The notes below the pieces were generated by a model that was given only the letters and a program-made list of their open reading frames with translations, was not told the origin of the DNA and did no database searches. Shown here piece by piece: positions 35,238 to 44,270 of a DNA stretch of 59,402 bases. The stretch lies in contig NZ_WHNP01000045.1 of the NCBI RefSeq assembly GCF_009362735.1, forward strand, positions 1-59,402, in the 5' to 3' direction. Every line of letters begins with the position of its first letter. The first letter of the stretch is position 1. Position numbers and translations under genes: made by a program. This DNA comes from Paraburkholderia franconis (GTDB taxonomy: Bacteria; Pseudomonadota; Gammaproteobacteria; Burkholderiales; Burkholderiaceae).

Positions 35238-36290
35238 TTAAACCGTTGCTCCACGTACCGAAGCGCGCACCGAGGTCTTTGCGGCCGGTCCGTGCTTGCG
35301 GGTACTGCCTCGCAAGATGAGTGTGGCGGGCGAGATCGACGTATACGGTGCGGCGCTGGCCGAACGCTGGCGGATTTGATGTACGAACCAGAGCCCGCAC
35401 GCGGTGGCTAGCTCGTGGACGGGAAGTCCGACCGTAGTCAGTCCCGGGCCCCACCAGCGGAATCCAAGCTCATCGCCGAATCCGACGACCGATAGGTCAT
35501 CTGGAGCCCGCATGCCTTGTGCCGTCAGTTCTTCGAGGATGCCCTGAGTCATCTGGACCGAACCGGCGACGATGGCCGTCGGACGTTTCGGCAGTGCAAG
35601 CAGTCGGCGCGTTGCATTGAGGCCGAAGTCCGCATCGCCCGGCGCACCGAGCTGAACGAGGGCGGGGTCCGCCGATTCCCCTCCCGGCAGTGCCTTGTGA
35701 TAACCCTTCAAACGTGCCGAACCCGTAGGCAGATCGTCGGTGCCACCGATATAGCCGATCCTTCGATGGCCCAATTGCACGAGATGACTGGTCGCCTCGA
35801 AGATTGCCTGTGTATCGTCAATGCCGAACCACTGGTCGCCGATCGCGGCATGTTTGCGCAGCAACTGGACATGCGGCGACAGCTTGAGCAACCGGACTGT
35901 TTCACGGTGAGGCTTTGCGGTCGGCACGATGATGATTCCCGCGACATTCGCGCTGGCGAGTTCACGGATGCTCTGCAACTCGACCATCCGGTCGTCGTCG
36001 GTTTCCGACAGGGCCAGCTGATATCTCGCGCCCTGCAGGCACTTCGACAGCGCATGGGCGATGGTCGCGTAAAAACCATTGCGGATGTCCGGCAGAACGA
36101 GGCCGATGAGGTTGCTCGACACGCCTCTCATCATGCGCGCGGCCAGGTTGGCCACATAACCCATCTCTTCCGCCACCTCGCTCACCTTCTGTTTCGTGGC
36201 TGCGCTGATGCGAGGGTCGTCCGCAAGCGCACGTCCTACTGTGGAAGGCGAAACCTGCAGACGCGCGGCGATGTCTTTGATCGTGACCAT
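35238..36290 (-). CDS. LacI-family transcriptional regulator, proposed master of the catabolic regulon
   Basis: A 350-aa LacI/GalR protein. HTH: MVTIKDIAARLQVSPSTVGRALADD (1-25, with Gly where Ser is more usual in TVSR). The hinge YVANLAARMMRG (about 45-56) is typical. The periplasmic-binding-like effector domain starts NLIGLVLPDIRNGFYATIA. The effector is likely a pathway intermediate. Two copies of the palindrome GCTAACGTTAGC (36475, 36541) lie between this gene and the MFS transporter, and five more lie before other catabolic genes, a layout that suggests autoregulation and a local regulon. Binding is inferred from position and from the central CG typical of LacI operators. Confidence 0.92.
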   Translation of the reverse strand: MVTIKDIAARLQVSPSTVGRALADDPRISAATKQKVSEVAEEMGYVANLAARMMRGVSSNLIGLVLPDIRNGFYATIAHALSKCLQGARYQLALSETDDDRMVELQSIRELASANVAGIIIVPTAKPHRETVRLLKLSPHVQLLRKHAAIGDQWFGIDDTQAIFEATSHLVQLGHRRIGYIGGTDDLPTGSARLKGYHKALPGGESADPALVQLGAPGDADFGLNATRRLLALPKRPTAIVAGSVQMTQGILEELTAQGMRAPDDLSVVGFGDELGFRWWGPGLTTVGLPVHELATACGLWFVHQIRQRSASAAPYTSISPATLILRGSTRKHGPAAKTSVRASVRGATV

Positions 36291-36474
36291 AAGATGTCCA
36301 TGGAAGGCTTTTTTATAACGATAGCACAACGCTTCCGGGTATTGCCGGCCCCGGTACTGGCTCGCTTTGATAGACGAATGCGCCGCCGCGGCTTCGGGCG
36401 GGCAGTTGTCGGCAGGGAGCGCTGCAGCCAACTTTGTCGGTCGAATAGCTCCCCGAAATTCTCCACCTTCAAAT

Positions 36475-36486
36475 GCTAACGTATGC
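36475..36486. promoter_or_regulatory. LacI-type operator, regulator side
   Basis: GCTAACGTATGC, two mismatches from the consensus, 184 bp upstream of the LacI-family start. With the perfect site at 36541 it flanks the divergent promoters (66 bp centre to centre). Confidence 0.6.
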
Positions 36487-36540
36487 GCTAATAGATAGCC
36501 ATATTAATTTGACTGTCCTTGTTTCTGCGATTAACATAGT

Positions 36541-36552
36541 GCTAACGTTAGC
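36541..36552. promoter_or_regulatory. LacI-type operator, perfect copy
   Basis: GCTAACGTTAGC, a perfect 12-bp palindrome and the consensus for the family of sites in this window. It lies in the divergent region between the LacI-family gene and the MFS transporter, 374 bp before the transporter ATG. Confidence 0.8.
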
Positions 36553-36926
36553 GCATGAAAAACGCGAGCGCCGCGGCGATCCGGCGGGTTGCCTGCCGAG
36601 AGGAGACGAAGCGATGGTTGACGAAGGTTCCTTGCGGTTCCATGTCGAGAAGTGGTTTGGACGAAATGCCATTTCCTCGCTGGAGGTCAGTCGCGTATGG
36701 CCGGCGAGGCTCGGACGGAGCCGGTGTGTGCGGGTCGTATCGCCGGCGTCGGTTTGCCCCTTCACGATTTTCTTCTTTCAGCACGGCGACGGCAGATGGA
36801 GCGTTTCGCCACCGGAAATCAGACACGCGAAATCGACGCTTTCCAATCGGTAGCGTCGAGGGTGGTCGCCTCGACAGCGTCGCCCTGAACCACGACTCAA
36901 TAGATGCAATACAAGGAGACAGCACA
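36553..36926. other. Long leader of the MFS transporter gene
   Basis: About 375 bp between the perfect operator and the transporter ATG. An open frame runs through it in phase with the transporter, but its translation is Arg/Ser-rich with no recognisable domain, and the transporter has its own good ribosome site (AAGGAGA) before 36927. I see no riboswitch or hairpin with confidence. Confidence 0.4.
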
Positions 36927-38213
36927 ATGAATGCCCCTCGACACGACGTCGGCTACGAGCGCAGAACACTCGCGCTCCTCGGTATAGGGTTTGGACTGGT
37001 GGGCTTTGATCGATGGCTGCTCGCGCCGCTTTTCCCTCATATCATGCGCGATCTGGGGCTGAACTATTCGCAGCTGGGCAGCCTCGTGGGAATACTCGGC
37101 GTCGCCTGGGGGCTGTGGTCGATCGCGATGGGGCCGCTTGCGGACCGCATCGGTCGCAAGAAGATACTGGTGACGACGATGATCGCGTTCTCTCTGTTGT
37201 CGAGTCTTTCCGGGTTCGCGACGGGCTTTATCAGTCTGCTGCTGTTGCGGGCGGCGATGGGAATTGCCGAAGGCGCATTTACGCCAGCGAGTATCGCCGC
37301 GAACAGCGAGGCGTCGCTGCCCGCCCGCCGCGGACTGAATCAGGGCATTCAGATCAGCATGATTCCGCTGATGGGTCTCGGCTTTGCGCCTATCGTCGCC
37401 ACGCAGCTGCTTCAGATCGTACCTAACTGGCATTGGGTGTTCACGCTGTCGGCGGTGCCTGGTCTGATCGTTGCGGCATTGATCTGGCGTTGCGTGCGCG
37501 ATCGCGATGCGTCCGCGATCAGCATTTCGCGCGAACCCGTCGAACGTCCGCGCTGGACTGCGCTCTTTGCCAGCCGCAACGTCACCATCGCAACCGTCGC
37601 GATTCTGTGCGCGATGAGCGGGATCTTCGTGATCGGCGCGATGGTGCCGACCTATCTGGTTTCCGTCGTTCATCTCGACATGCGGAGCATGGGATTTGTC
37701 GCATCGGCGGTCGGTTTCGGCGGTTTCATCGGGTGCTTCGCGCTTGCGGGCTTGTCGGACTTCATCGGTCGCCGGCCGACGGCCTTGATCGGATTCGTCT
37801 GTGCAGCGGTCCTTCTCTATCTGTTTTCGTGTACGGGTCCCAATCCGGTTCTGCTGTTCGTTTTGCTGTTTGGTGTCGCGCTGTTTTCGATGGGGCTGTT
37901 GAGTCTGTTGAGCGGCCCTGTCGCGACAGAGGCGGCGCCCGCCGGGCTCATCGCTTCGACGATCGGTTTCGTGTCCGGCGTGGGTGAGACGTTTGGCGGC
38001 GGGGTCGCGCCCGTCATCGCCGGGTTCATCGCGCAGCATTTCGGACTTGCGTGCACGCTCGATTTCGCGCTGTATAGCCTGGCCGCAGGCGCTGCCGTTG
38101 CGTTCTTCCTCATTGAAACCGCACCGCGCAAGCGCCGCGATGAGGCGCAGGCGCAGGTACAGTCCACGCCGGACCGTGTCGGTACCGTCATCGCGCGCAA
38201 CGGCGACGCATGA
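36927..38213 (+). CDS. Major facilitator superfamily transporter (organic acid type)
   Basis: A 428-aa, 12-helix MFS protein. The loop 2-3 motif is GPLADRIGRKK, repeated as GLSDFIGRRPT in the second half. The first helix (GLVGFDRWLLAPLFPHI) lacks the DGxD motif of PcaK-like aromatic acid:H+ symporters, so the exact substrate is open. Start chosen at 36927 with AAGGAG upstream. It overlaps the second FAH-family gene (ATGA), and two LacI-type operators precede it. Probable importer of the pathway substrate across the inner membrane. Confidence 0.9.
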   Translation: MNAPRHDVGYERRTLALLGIGFGLVGFDRWLLAPLFPHIMRDLGLNYSQLGSLVGILGVAWGLWSIAMGPLADRIGRKKILVTTMIAFSLLSSLSGFATGFISLLLLRAAMGIAEGAFTPASIAANSEASLPARRGLNQGIQISMIPLMGLGFAPIVATQLLQIVPNWHWVFTLSAVPGLIVAALIWRCVRDRDASAISISREPVERPRWTALFASRNVTIATVAILCAMSGIFVIGAMVPTYLVSVVHLDMRSMGFVASAVGFGGFIGCFALAGLSDFIGRRPTALIGFVCAAVLLYLFSCTGPNPVLLFVLLFGVALFSMGLLSLLSGPVATEAAPAGLIASTIGFVSGVGETFGGGVAPVIAGFIAQHFGLACTLDFALYSLAAGAAVAFFLIETAPRKRRDEAQAQVQSTPDRVGTVIARNGDA

Positions 38214-39226
38214 TCCGATCCAGCGAAACGACCACTGCCATGCTGCCCGTTCTCGTCAACGTTTCAATTGCGCATTGCCGTCCGTTCCCCGCACTGTCGA
38301 TCGACACGCGTGCACTTGCGTTGACCCACTGGGCGCAGCTGGGCTTGCGCGGGGCGGATTGCATCGAGCGCTTCATGCGCGAGTGGGAGGCGAACTCGGC
38401 TTTGCTCAAGGCGATCTGCACCGACCCTGCGACCGCCGATGCAATTGGGACGCAGGGTGTGCCGCTCGCGAGCTTTCGAATGCACGCGCCCGTCGCGCCG
38501 CGACAGGTGTATTGCACGATCGGCAACTACCGAAGCCAGCTTCTGCAAGCCGCCCTCGATGCCGACGATGGTCCGCAGGGTCCGGGCGCCGCCGCGCGCC
38601 GGGACGCATTGCTAAACGCCATCGAGGCGCGGCGTCGCGATGGTGCGCCTTACATCTGCCTCAAAGGTCCGGCGTGCGTATCGGGTCCTGACGATCCGCT
38701 GGTGATTTCGCCCGACGTCAAGACACTCGACTGGGAAGTGGAGATCGGGGTCGTGATCGGCAAGAGTGTGGCGCATGTCGCGCCAGAAGATGCGCTCGAT
38801 TGCATTGCGGGCTATTGCATTGTCAACGACCTCACGCTGCGCGATCGCGTCTTTCGACAGGATGTCCCCGCGCTCGCTACCGACTGGCTGCAATCGAAAT
38901 CGCGTCCTGGGTGGCTTCCGGTCGGACCCCGGATGGTCCCCGCATGGGGGATCGCCGACGTGTCGGCCCTCGGGTTATGGCTGCGTCTGAACGGCGCCGT
39001 GATGCAGGACGGGGTTGCCGGCGACATGATTTTTACCATCGGCGAGCAGATTGCCTGGCTCTCGAACTCGATACGGCTGGAGCCCGGGGACCTGATATGC
39101 ACCGGCACGCCGGCCGGGCTCGGCAGCCACTACGGGCGCTACCTGTGTCCGGGCGACGTTGTGGAAGCGGGCATCGACGGATTGGGCGTCCAGCGTGTGA
39201 AATGCGTTGCGCCATCAGGCGGCTGA
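38210..39226 (+). CDS. Second fumarylacetoacetate hydrolase-family protein
   Basis: A 338-aa FAH-superfamily enzyme, longer than the copy at 15331 by an N-terminal domain of ~110 residues. The metal acids are in LDWEVEIGVVIGKSV and GYCIVNDLTLRD; the end LICTGTPAGLGSHYGRYLCPGDVVEAGIDGLG is a family hallmark. ATG 38210 overlaps the transporter stop by 4 nt; ATG 38240 is an alternative. Co-expression with the transporter implies a pathway role such as hydrolysis of an acylpyruvate or dehydration of a sugar acid-type compound. Substrate unknown. Confidence 0.85.
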   Translation: MIRSSETTTAMLPVLVNVSIAHCRPFPALSIDTRALALTHWAQLGLRGADCIERFMREWEANSALLKAICTDPATADAIGTQGVPLASFRMHAPVAPRQVYCTIGNYRSQLLQAALDADDGPQGPGAAARRDALLNAIEARRRDGAPYICLKGPACVSGPDDPLVISPDVKTLDWEVEIGVVIGKSVAHVAPEDALDCIAGYCIVNDLTLRDRVFRQDVPALATDWLQSKSRPGWLPVGPRMVPAWGIADVSALGLWLRLNGAVMQDGVAGDMIFTIGEQIAWLSNSIRLEPGDLICTGTPAGLGSHYGRYLCPGDVVEAGIDGLGVQRVKCVAPSGG

Positions 39227-39316
39227 TTGCCGTGTGGTTGAAGGAACAGGCTCGGCGTTATCACGGGTCTGGAATTTGTAGTGGGCAGAAATCTACAACA
39301 TTTCACAGAGGAGATC

Positions 39317-39688
39317 ATGGTGCAGAAAGGTTCACGACGTTGGGTCGCAGCATTGCTCGTATCCGTCATGCCGTTCGCGGCGCAGGCGCAGGCTGAGCTC
39401 GCAAGCGCGCCTGTGCAACGCACGCCGGATACCGCGGCGGTAGCGGCGTCTGCGAGCAAGGCCGAGAGCAAAGCCGACAGCAAGGCCCAGAAGCAGGCAC
39501 TCAAGGCGCAGAGACAGGCCGAGCGAAAGCAGGCCCGGCAGGTCAGGAACACCGAACTGAAGAAACTGCAGCGAAATGGCTATGGGCCACAGGCAGCGCC
39601 TGAGCAGTATCCCGAGAATCTCCTCAATGCCGAGCGCAAGTCCGCGCCTCAGAAAGCGACTCCCGCAGTGCCTGCGTCGTCGAATTGA
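39317..39688 (+). CDS. DUF4148-like small exported protein
   Basis: A 123-aa precursor. Signal peptide to about residue 25 (...SVMPFAAQAQA). The mature part is an Ala/Lys/Gln-rich helix (SKAQKQALKAQRQAERKQARQ), then ELKKLQRNGYGPQAAPEQYPENLLNAERK, the DUF4148 signature. GAGGAG precedes the ATG. It lies 32 bp before a cytochrome b561 gene and is probably co-transcribed with it. Function unknown. Confidence 0.75.
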   Translation: MVQKGSRRWVAALLVSVMPFAAQAQAELASAPVQRTPDTAAVAASASKAESKADSKAQKQALKAQRQAERKQARQVRNTELKKLQRNGYGPQAAPEQYPENLLNAERKSAPQKATPAVPASSN

Positions 39689-39720
39689 ATCACGCCCGGT
39701 TGAACCATCAAGGAGTAGAA

Positions 39721-40284
39721 ATGGAAAGGAGACAATACACGTCCATTGCGAAGGCGCTTCACTGGACGATGGCCGTCGTGATTATCTGCGCATGGATCGC
39801 GGGGTACTATTCCAGCACCCTGAGCCTGCCGCAGAAGATCCGGAGTGACAGCATCATGCTGCACAAGTCGATCGCGACGATCACGCTGTTTTTGCTGGCC
39901 GCGCGGATTCCGTGGCGGCTTGTGCACGGCGCGCCCGAGGCGTCGTGCGGTGTTCCAACGCTGGAGCGTGCCGCGGCACGTTTTGGACACTTGTTGCTTT
40001 ATGTCTGCATGCTTGCACTACCGTTGTCGGGATGGCTCTGGAGTTCGGCGGCCGGGTTCAAGATTCCCGTTGCCGGACTGTTCTTCTTGCCGCCATTGAT
40101 GGACAAGACCCCCGCGCTTGCGCCAATCTTCAAGCAGATGCATATCTATCTGGCTTATGCGATTGCCATTCTGGTCTGCGGCCACGTGTTGATGGCGCTC
40201 AAGCATTACTTCATCGACCGTAGCGACTCCCTTGAATCGATGTTGCCTTCGGGGCGAGGGGGACGCAGGGCGGACGAACGGTAG
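39721..40284 (+). CDS. Cytochrome b561 family protein
   Basis: A 187-aa inner-membrane diheme cytochrome with four predicted helices. It starts with YTSIAKALHWTMAVVIICAWIAGYY, in which His of ALHW is a heme ligand, then MLHKSIATITLFLLAARIPWR, and a later helix with HIYLAYAIAILVCGHVLMALKHYF carrying further His ligands. Members move electrons between quinol and periplasmic acceptors. GGAG sites precede ATG 39721. The C-terminal tail is short and charged. Confidence 0.88.
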   Translation: MERRQYTSIAKALHWTMAVVIICAWIAGYYSSTLSLPQKIRSDSIMLHKSIATITLFLLAARIPWRLVHGAPEASCGVPTLERAAARFGHLLLYVCMLALPLSGWLWSSAAGFKIPVAGLFFLPPLMDKTPALAPIFKQMHIYLAYAIAILVCGHVLMALKHYFIDRSDSLESMLPSGRGGRRADER

Positions 40285-40378
40285 TAGCTGTCTTCCACGG
40301 GTTGGTCTGCATCCACAAGCTGTTGCCCGTGCGAGATCAAAATATCAGTGCTCCATCCGTTCGCGCGCCGCGAGCTTT

Positions 40379-40405
40379 CGCCTGGCATTCGCTGGGCGTT
40401 TTTTC
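40379..40405 (+). terminator. Weak intrinsic terminator after cytochrome b561 gene
   Basis: CGCC (40379-40382) pairs with the GGCG at 40395-40398 around an imperfect stem, followed by a T-rich run from 40399. Plausible end of the DUF4148-cytochrome b561 transcript, about 95 bp after the stop. Confidence 0.4.
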
Positions 40406-41559
40406 TTTTGCCGGATAATGCATAACACTCTTTTACCGTGAGAGCGCTGTAAGTGTCTTCGCATGCGTCCCGAAATGTTGAAGTCTATGCGGTTGACTTG
40501 ACATAGAGCGAAACTAGCAACGTTCTGACCTAATACTAAGTAGTGCATATCGTGCGCTGACGGGTTTCGAAAGTCTACGAGCGTGAAATTACAAGCTGGT
40601 GTCGCGCTACGGGCCCATCGGCAATCAGAATCCGGTCACACGTTGGTGTTTTGGACTCCCTGACGGAACCCGGCCCCGCCGCTGTGTCGATCGTGGTGAG
40701 GTTCTTGCCAAAAATTGTCTGTTGAGGAGTATTCCTCACGTCGCAATCGTGCTTGCCGACATGCACCGCAATTGCGTTGCGTTGCGCGTCTTCGAATCAG
40801 TGATTCCCCTTCAGACGTGAAGCATATCGAAGCCGTTGCCCCCTTAAACGGGTGTGCCCATCTCGTCTGCAACTAACCGTCAGCCGCATGCTTCTTCGTA
40901 CCCGGCTGCGCCAGCAATACGTCGGCAGAGAATGCGGACTACGACGGAACCACCATCCAAACTTTTTACCTGGCGGGGTCAATCGCGGCAACTGCGGGGC
41001 GATCGTCAGTGCCTGCGACGCGACGCACGGTTTCGGATCGCTATGGGACAGTTAGGTGAGGAACCCCCGCTGTGGCGATCAAAAGCGTAGTTCAATAACA
41101 GCGTTACAAGACCATTCGCCGCCGTCCAAGCCTTCGTTCACCGAGGAGCAAGCCGACACAACGCTTTACGGGCAGTGCGACAGACGCGTGACGACCCCAA
41201 AGCTGACCGTCAACGCGTCACGCGGGAGATGACGGCTATCAAAGGCAAAGCGGCCGTTACCTGGGATCGGAACAGCGGCTTTACGCCATACAGCGTCGAC
41301 GCGGCCGACCGTCTCGACGGTCGTGCCAGTCGATGCCTCACTTCAGGGGCGAGACCGAGAGGGATACCGCGTCGAACCGAGGCGAATTGGTGAATAACGC
41401 TTCGCCTCGTTCTCGCGTGATGGCAGCGAAACTCGCCCGAATGGCGCATCCCGCCCGGAAGTGGTTGGCTGGTCACGGAGCCCCGAGAGGTTCGCGCCCA
41501 GGTTTCGGGGGGCACCTCAATGTGACGGGAACCAGATTGATAGACACGGCGCAGACGGA
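40406..41559. other. Gene-poor stretch before the sedolisin gene
   Basis: About 1.15 kb with only short open frames on both strands and no recognisable product, insertion end or RNA gene. It looks like decayed or non-coding DNA. Confidence 0.4.
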
Positions 41560-42783
41560 TCACGGTTGGTTAGCGAGTGCCTGAACCAAATTCAGTGCTT
41601 GTGAAGAGCCCAGGCCCGTCACATAGTCGTATCCGCCACTAGCGTTGCAGACCGCACCGCAGGTGCCGTTGTTGCCAGTCGTCACGTCGTGGTAGTCGCC
41701 CCCATACTCCGATTGTCCGGCCGTATAGAGCCGGTTGTACGTACTGTCGAGGTGCGATTTGCCCGCCGCCGCACGCATCGAATTGGCGATGGCGAACAGT
41801 GCTGCCCATTGCGGTGCGCCGGCACTGGTGCCACCGAGCTGGAACCAGCCTGATTGACCTTGATAGGTGACCGAGTCGTAAACCGCAAATCCCGAATACG
41901 GATTGCCGTTGTAGCTCACGTCGGGAATGCCACGGTGGCCCGCATACGGAACAGGCCATGCTGCCTGCCCGGACGGCTCCGGCTCGTAGGCGCTCACCCC
42001 GCCACCACTGCCACTCCAGGCGGTTTCACCGACGTAGTTGCCATACGCGTCGGAGGATAGTGTTGTGCCGCCAACTGACACGACGTACGGCGACGCCGCC
42101 GGGTATTCCACACCATTGCCGCTGTCGCCCGACGATGCGACGAAGGTGACGCCTGAACTCGCGCTGAAATGGCCGTCGAAGCTCCCTTCCGAGCTGAACT
42201 CAACGCCGCCGAAGCTCATCGAGACAACGGACGCACCATTTTTGACGGCAACGTCGACGGCCTTCATCAAGTCGCTGAAACTGTTCGATGCGGCCTCGAC
42301 CAGGATGATCTTCGCGTTCGGCGCGATCGCGTGCGCCCATTCGACATCGAGCGATATTTCAAGCGACCAGCCCGAATCGGTTCTAAGCCTGCTGCTGCTC
42401 GCGTAGATCTTCTTGAAGCAGCCGTTCGCGGTGGTACAGGGAGGCAGTGAGAAGGTCGAGTTGAATACACCCAGATCCGACTCGATCTTCGGGTCGTCGT
42501 ACGCGTCGACAATCGCGATCACCATGCCGTCGCCCTGGTTCGCGATAGTGTCGAAGCCGTACGCGTGCCGTATCGACGTCGGCGTCATTCCAACAACGGA
42601 CGTGGCGGAGGCACGATGTGCCTTGTTGACGTGAAAAGGCGGGCGCGCAAAGCCCTTCGGCACACGGGTGCCTTCGACGTACGATGAAGATTGTCCGTCG
42701 CCCTGGGCGAGCGCAAAAGTGGACACGAAGGCGGGTATGCACACGGTCGTTATCAACATCGACGACAACAAACGGTTCTTCAT
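41560..42783 (-). CDS. Secreted sedolisin (S53) protease without propeptide domain
   Basis: A 407-aa serine-carboxyl peptidase. Signal peptide to about residue 26 (...FALA). Catalytic Glu142 and Asp146 (LEISLDVEW), oxyanion Asp220 (SSGDSG) and nucleophile Ser320 (GGTSAGAPQ) are present. The late DVTTG...GYDYVTGLGSS fits the calcium site. AGGAGATC precedes the start. Typical family members have a ~180-residue activation domain; here only ~40 residues separate the signal from the catalytic domain, so the inhibitory propeptide is missing. It should act outside the cytoplasm, probably at acidic pH as in the family. Confidence 0.9.
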   Translation of the reverse strand: MKNRLLSSMLITTVCIPAFVSTFALAQGDGQSSSYVEGTRVPKGFARPPFHVNKAHRASATSVVGMTPTSIRHAYGFDTIANQGDGMVIAIVDAYDDPKIESDLGVFNSTFSLPPCTTANGCFKKIYASSSRLRTDSGWSLEISLDVEWAHAIAPNAKIILVEAASNSFSDLMKAVDVAVKNGASVVSMSFGGVEFSSEGSFDGHFSASSGVTFVASSGDSGNGVEYPAASPYVVSVGGTTLSSDAYGNYVGETAWSGSGGGVSAYEPEPSGQAAWPVPYAGHRGIPDVSYNGNPYSGFAVYDSVTYQGQSGWFQLGGTSAGAPQWAALFAIANSMRAAAGKSHLDSTYNRLYTAGQSEYGGDYHDVTTGNNGTCGAVCNASGGYDYVTGLGSSQALNLVQALANQP

Positions 42784-43608
42784 CCTTTGATCTCCTCGCT
42801 AATCAAGTCGTCAACGCAGCACCATCAGTTATAACGGCTTTTGCCGCTCCAACTTTAGAGCCGGCCACCTGAGGGCAGCGGTGGTGAGAACGGGGTTGTC
42901 ATCAGCCGCCGCACTCACAGAAGTCGCAAAGTTGTCACCGTCCTCGCGTAGTCCCTTGTGATGTCGATCCTCCTGCGATCGAATCCGTGCAGTGGCAATC
43001 TTACGGATGACGGTGCGCTCGAGGGTGTGTGATAGCGCGCACTTCGCGCCCGTGACTCGTCCCGCCTTGTCCAAACGGGAGAGACGCGGTGCATGTGTCG
43101 ACAGAAATAAGTAGGCACCCAAGTCCGCGTTGCCTTTCAAAGGCTCGCCTGGCAAGGCTGGCTCAAACGCGTGTGGTACTTGGAAATTGACGGGTGCGGC
43201 GTTTGCAGGATCCGTTGTCACTTGCATGACCGCGTACGAAGTTCGTCAGTGTTGCTTTGAGCCCGACCAGATTCCTGGTACGGCACAATCACTTTCATAT
43301 CGGTTTGCGGGTTACCTGACCGATGAGCGCATCGGGATGGCGCTCGTCAGAACAGCGGAGTGACCGGCGCGCGAACGACGGCCTGCAGCCGGGCAGCCAA
43401 CATTCCCACTCATCATGTTGCGGCATAGAGCCCCCGCTTTGACGCGGTTTCAATAAACAGCGGCCCATCCGGCTGGATGGGCCGACGCATCCGAGGTTCC
43501 ACAAATGCGAATGCGACCCTGAACCGCCGCTTGAGCCGCCACAGCTTCAACGGCAGGTATCGAAGTGATCCGGTCATCCGCGCCGGCGCCTCATGGGTAG
43601 CACACGGT
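42784..43608. other. Intergenic stretch with a hairpin
   Basis: About 825 bp. A leftward open frame (43227-42829) has no ribosome site or recognised domain. A perfect 10-bp hairpin, CGGCCCATCC (43461-43470)/GGATGGGCCG (43475-43484), has no T tract on either strand. Otherwise nothing was recognised. Confidence 0.4.
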
Positions 43609-43866
43609 TTATTGCAGAAACCCTGCGTTACGCAGTGCTTCCTCAGCGGCCTCATGATCTTGAACGGATGTTCCGCCGGAAACACCGATGCCCCCGACCA
43701 GACGCCCTTCGTGAAAGATGGGTACGCCGCCGCCGACCGGCATCAGCCGCGGATGGTGCGCCAGCGGGGCAACGGTAGGTTCGGCCATGTACTGATTCCA
43801 TTGGTGCGTGGCCATGCCGAATGACGCGGCAGTCCATGCCTTGTCGATGGCGACGTCGGGGTGCCG
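43609..43866 (-). pseudogene. GlcG/HbpS (DUF336) heme-binding-family protein, C-terminal fragment
   Basis: Leftward, DKAWTAASFGMATHQWNQ leads into PLAHHPRLMPVGGGVPIF and GRLVGGIGVSGGTSVQDHEAAEEALRNAGF, the typical C-terminal half of the GlcG/HbpS family. An in-frame stop precedes it (about 43868) and the N-terminal half is absent upstream. It is a truncated remnant. Confidence 0.75.
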
Positions 43867-43869
43867 TCA

Positions 43870-44270
43870 ATAAAAGGATTTTTTCGTACGCTAGGCGCTC
43901 AGGGCGTGGGCCGCGAGCGTCGCTGATCGACCCATCTCTGTCACTCACGCCGCGACAGAGAATGACTGGTCTGGGTTCAATATCGGGCAGTCGATATTCG
44001 ATGTGTGCGAATGGCGCAATGCACGCGCGTTACGACAGGTACACGAGGCCCGTACATCGAAACGACGAAAGCGCGCTCGTCGAGAGGATGGTGCAGCCTA
44101 CGTACCGTGATTCGAGTTTGGAGCGGAGCGCGCGTCTCGGGATATCGATGACTTCGATAAAGCGATATTGACGACCCTTCTCGCCATAAGTCCGCCCGCT
44201 CCCAGCACAACATTTTTCAAGCCTGTTCACGCGACGTGCTAGAGGACGACTAGTCCACATTTCGTAGCGG
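43870..44270. other. Gap before exbD
   Basis: About 400 bp with short open frames only. No gene or element recognised. It separates the GlcG/HbpS remnant from the end of the metal-uptake operon. Confidence 0.4.

Noticed and set aside
36555..36926. N-terminal extension of the MFS transporter to a start at 36555
   Set aside because: The extension is Arg/Ser-rich with no homology, and AAGGAG precedes the ATG at 36927, where the first membrane helix follows naturally.
43461..43484. Intrinsic terminator at the 10-bp hairpin
   Set aside because: The stem is perfect but neither strand has a T tract after it.
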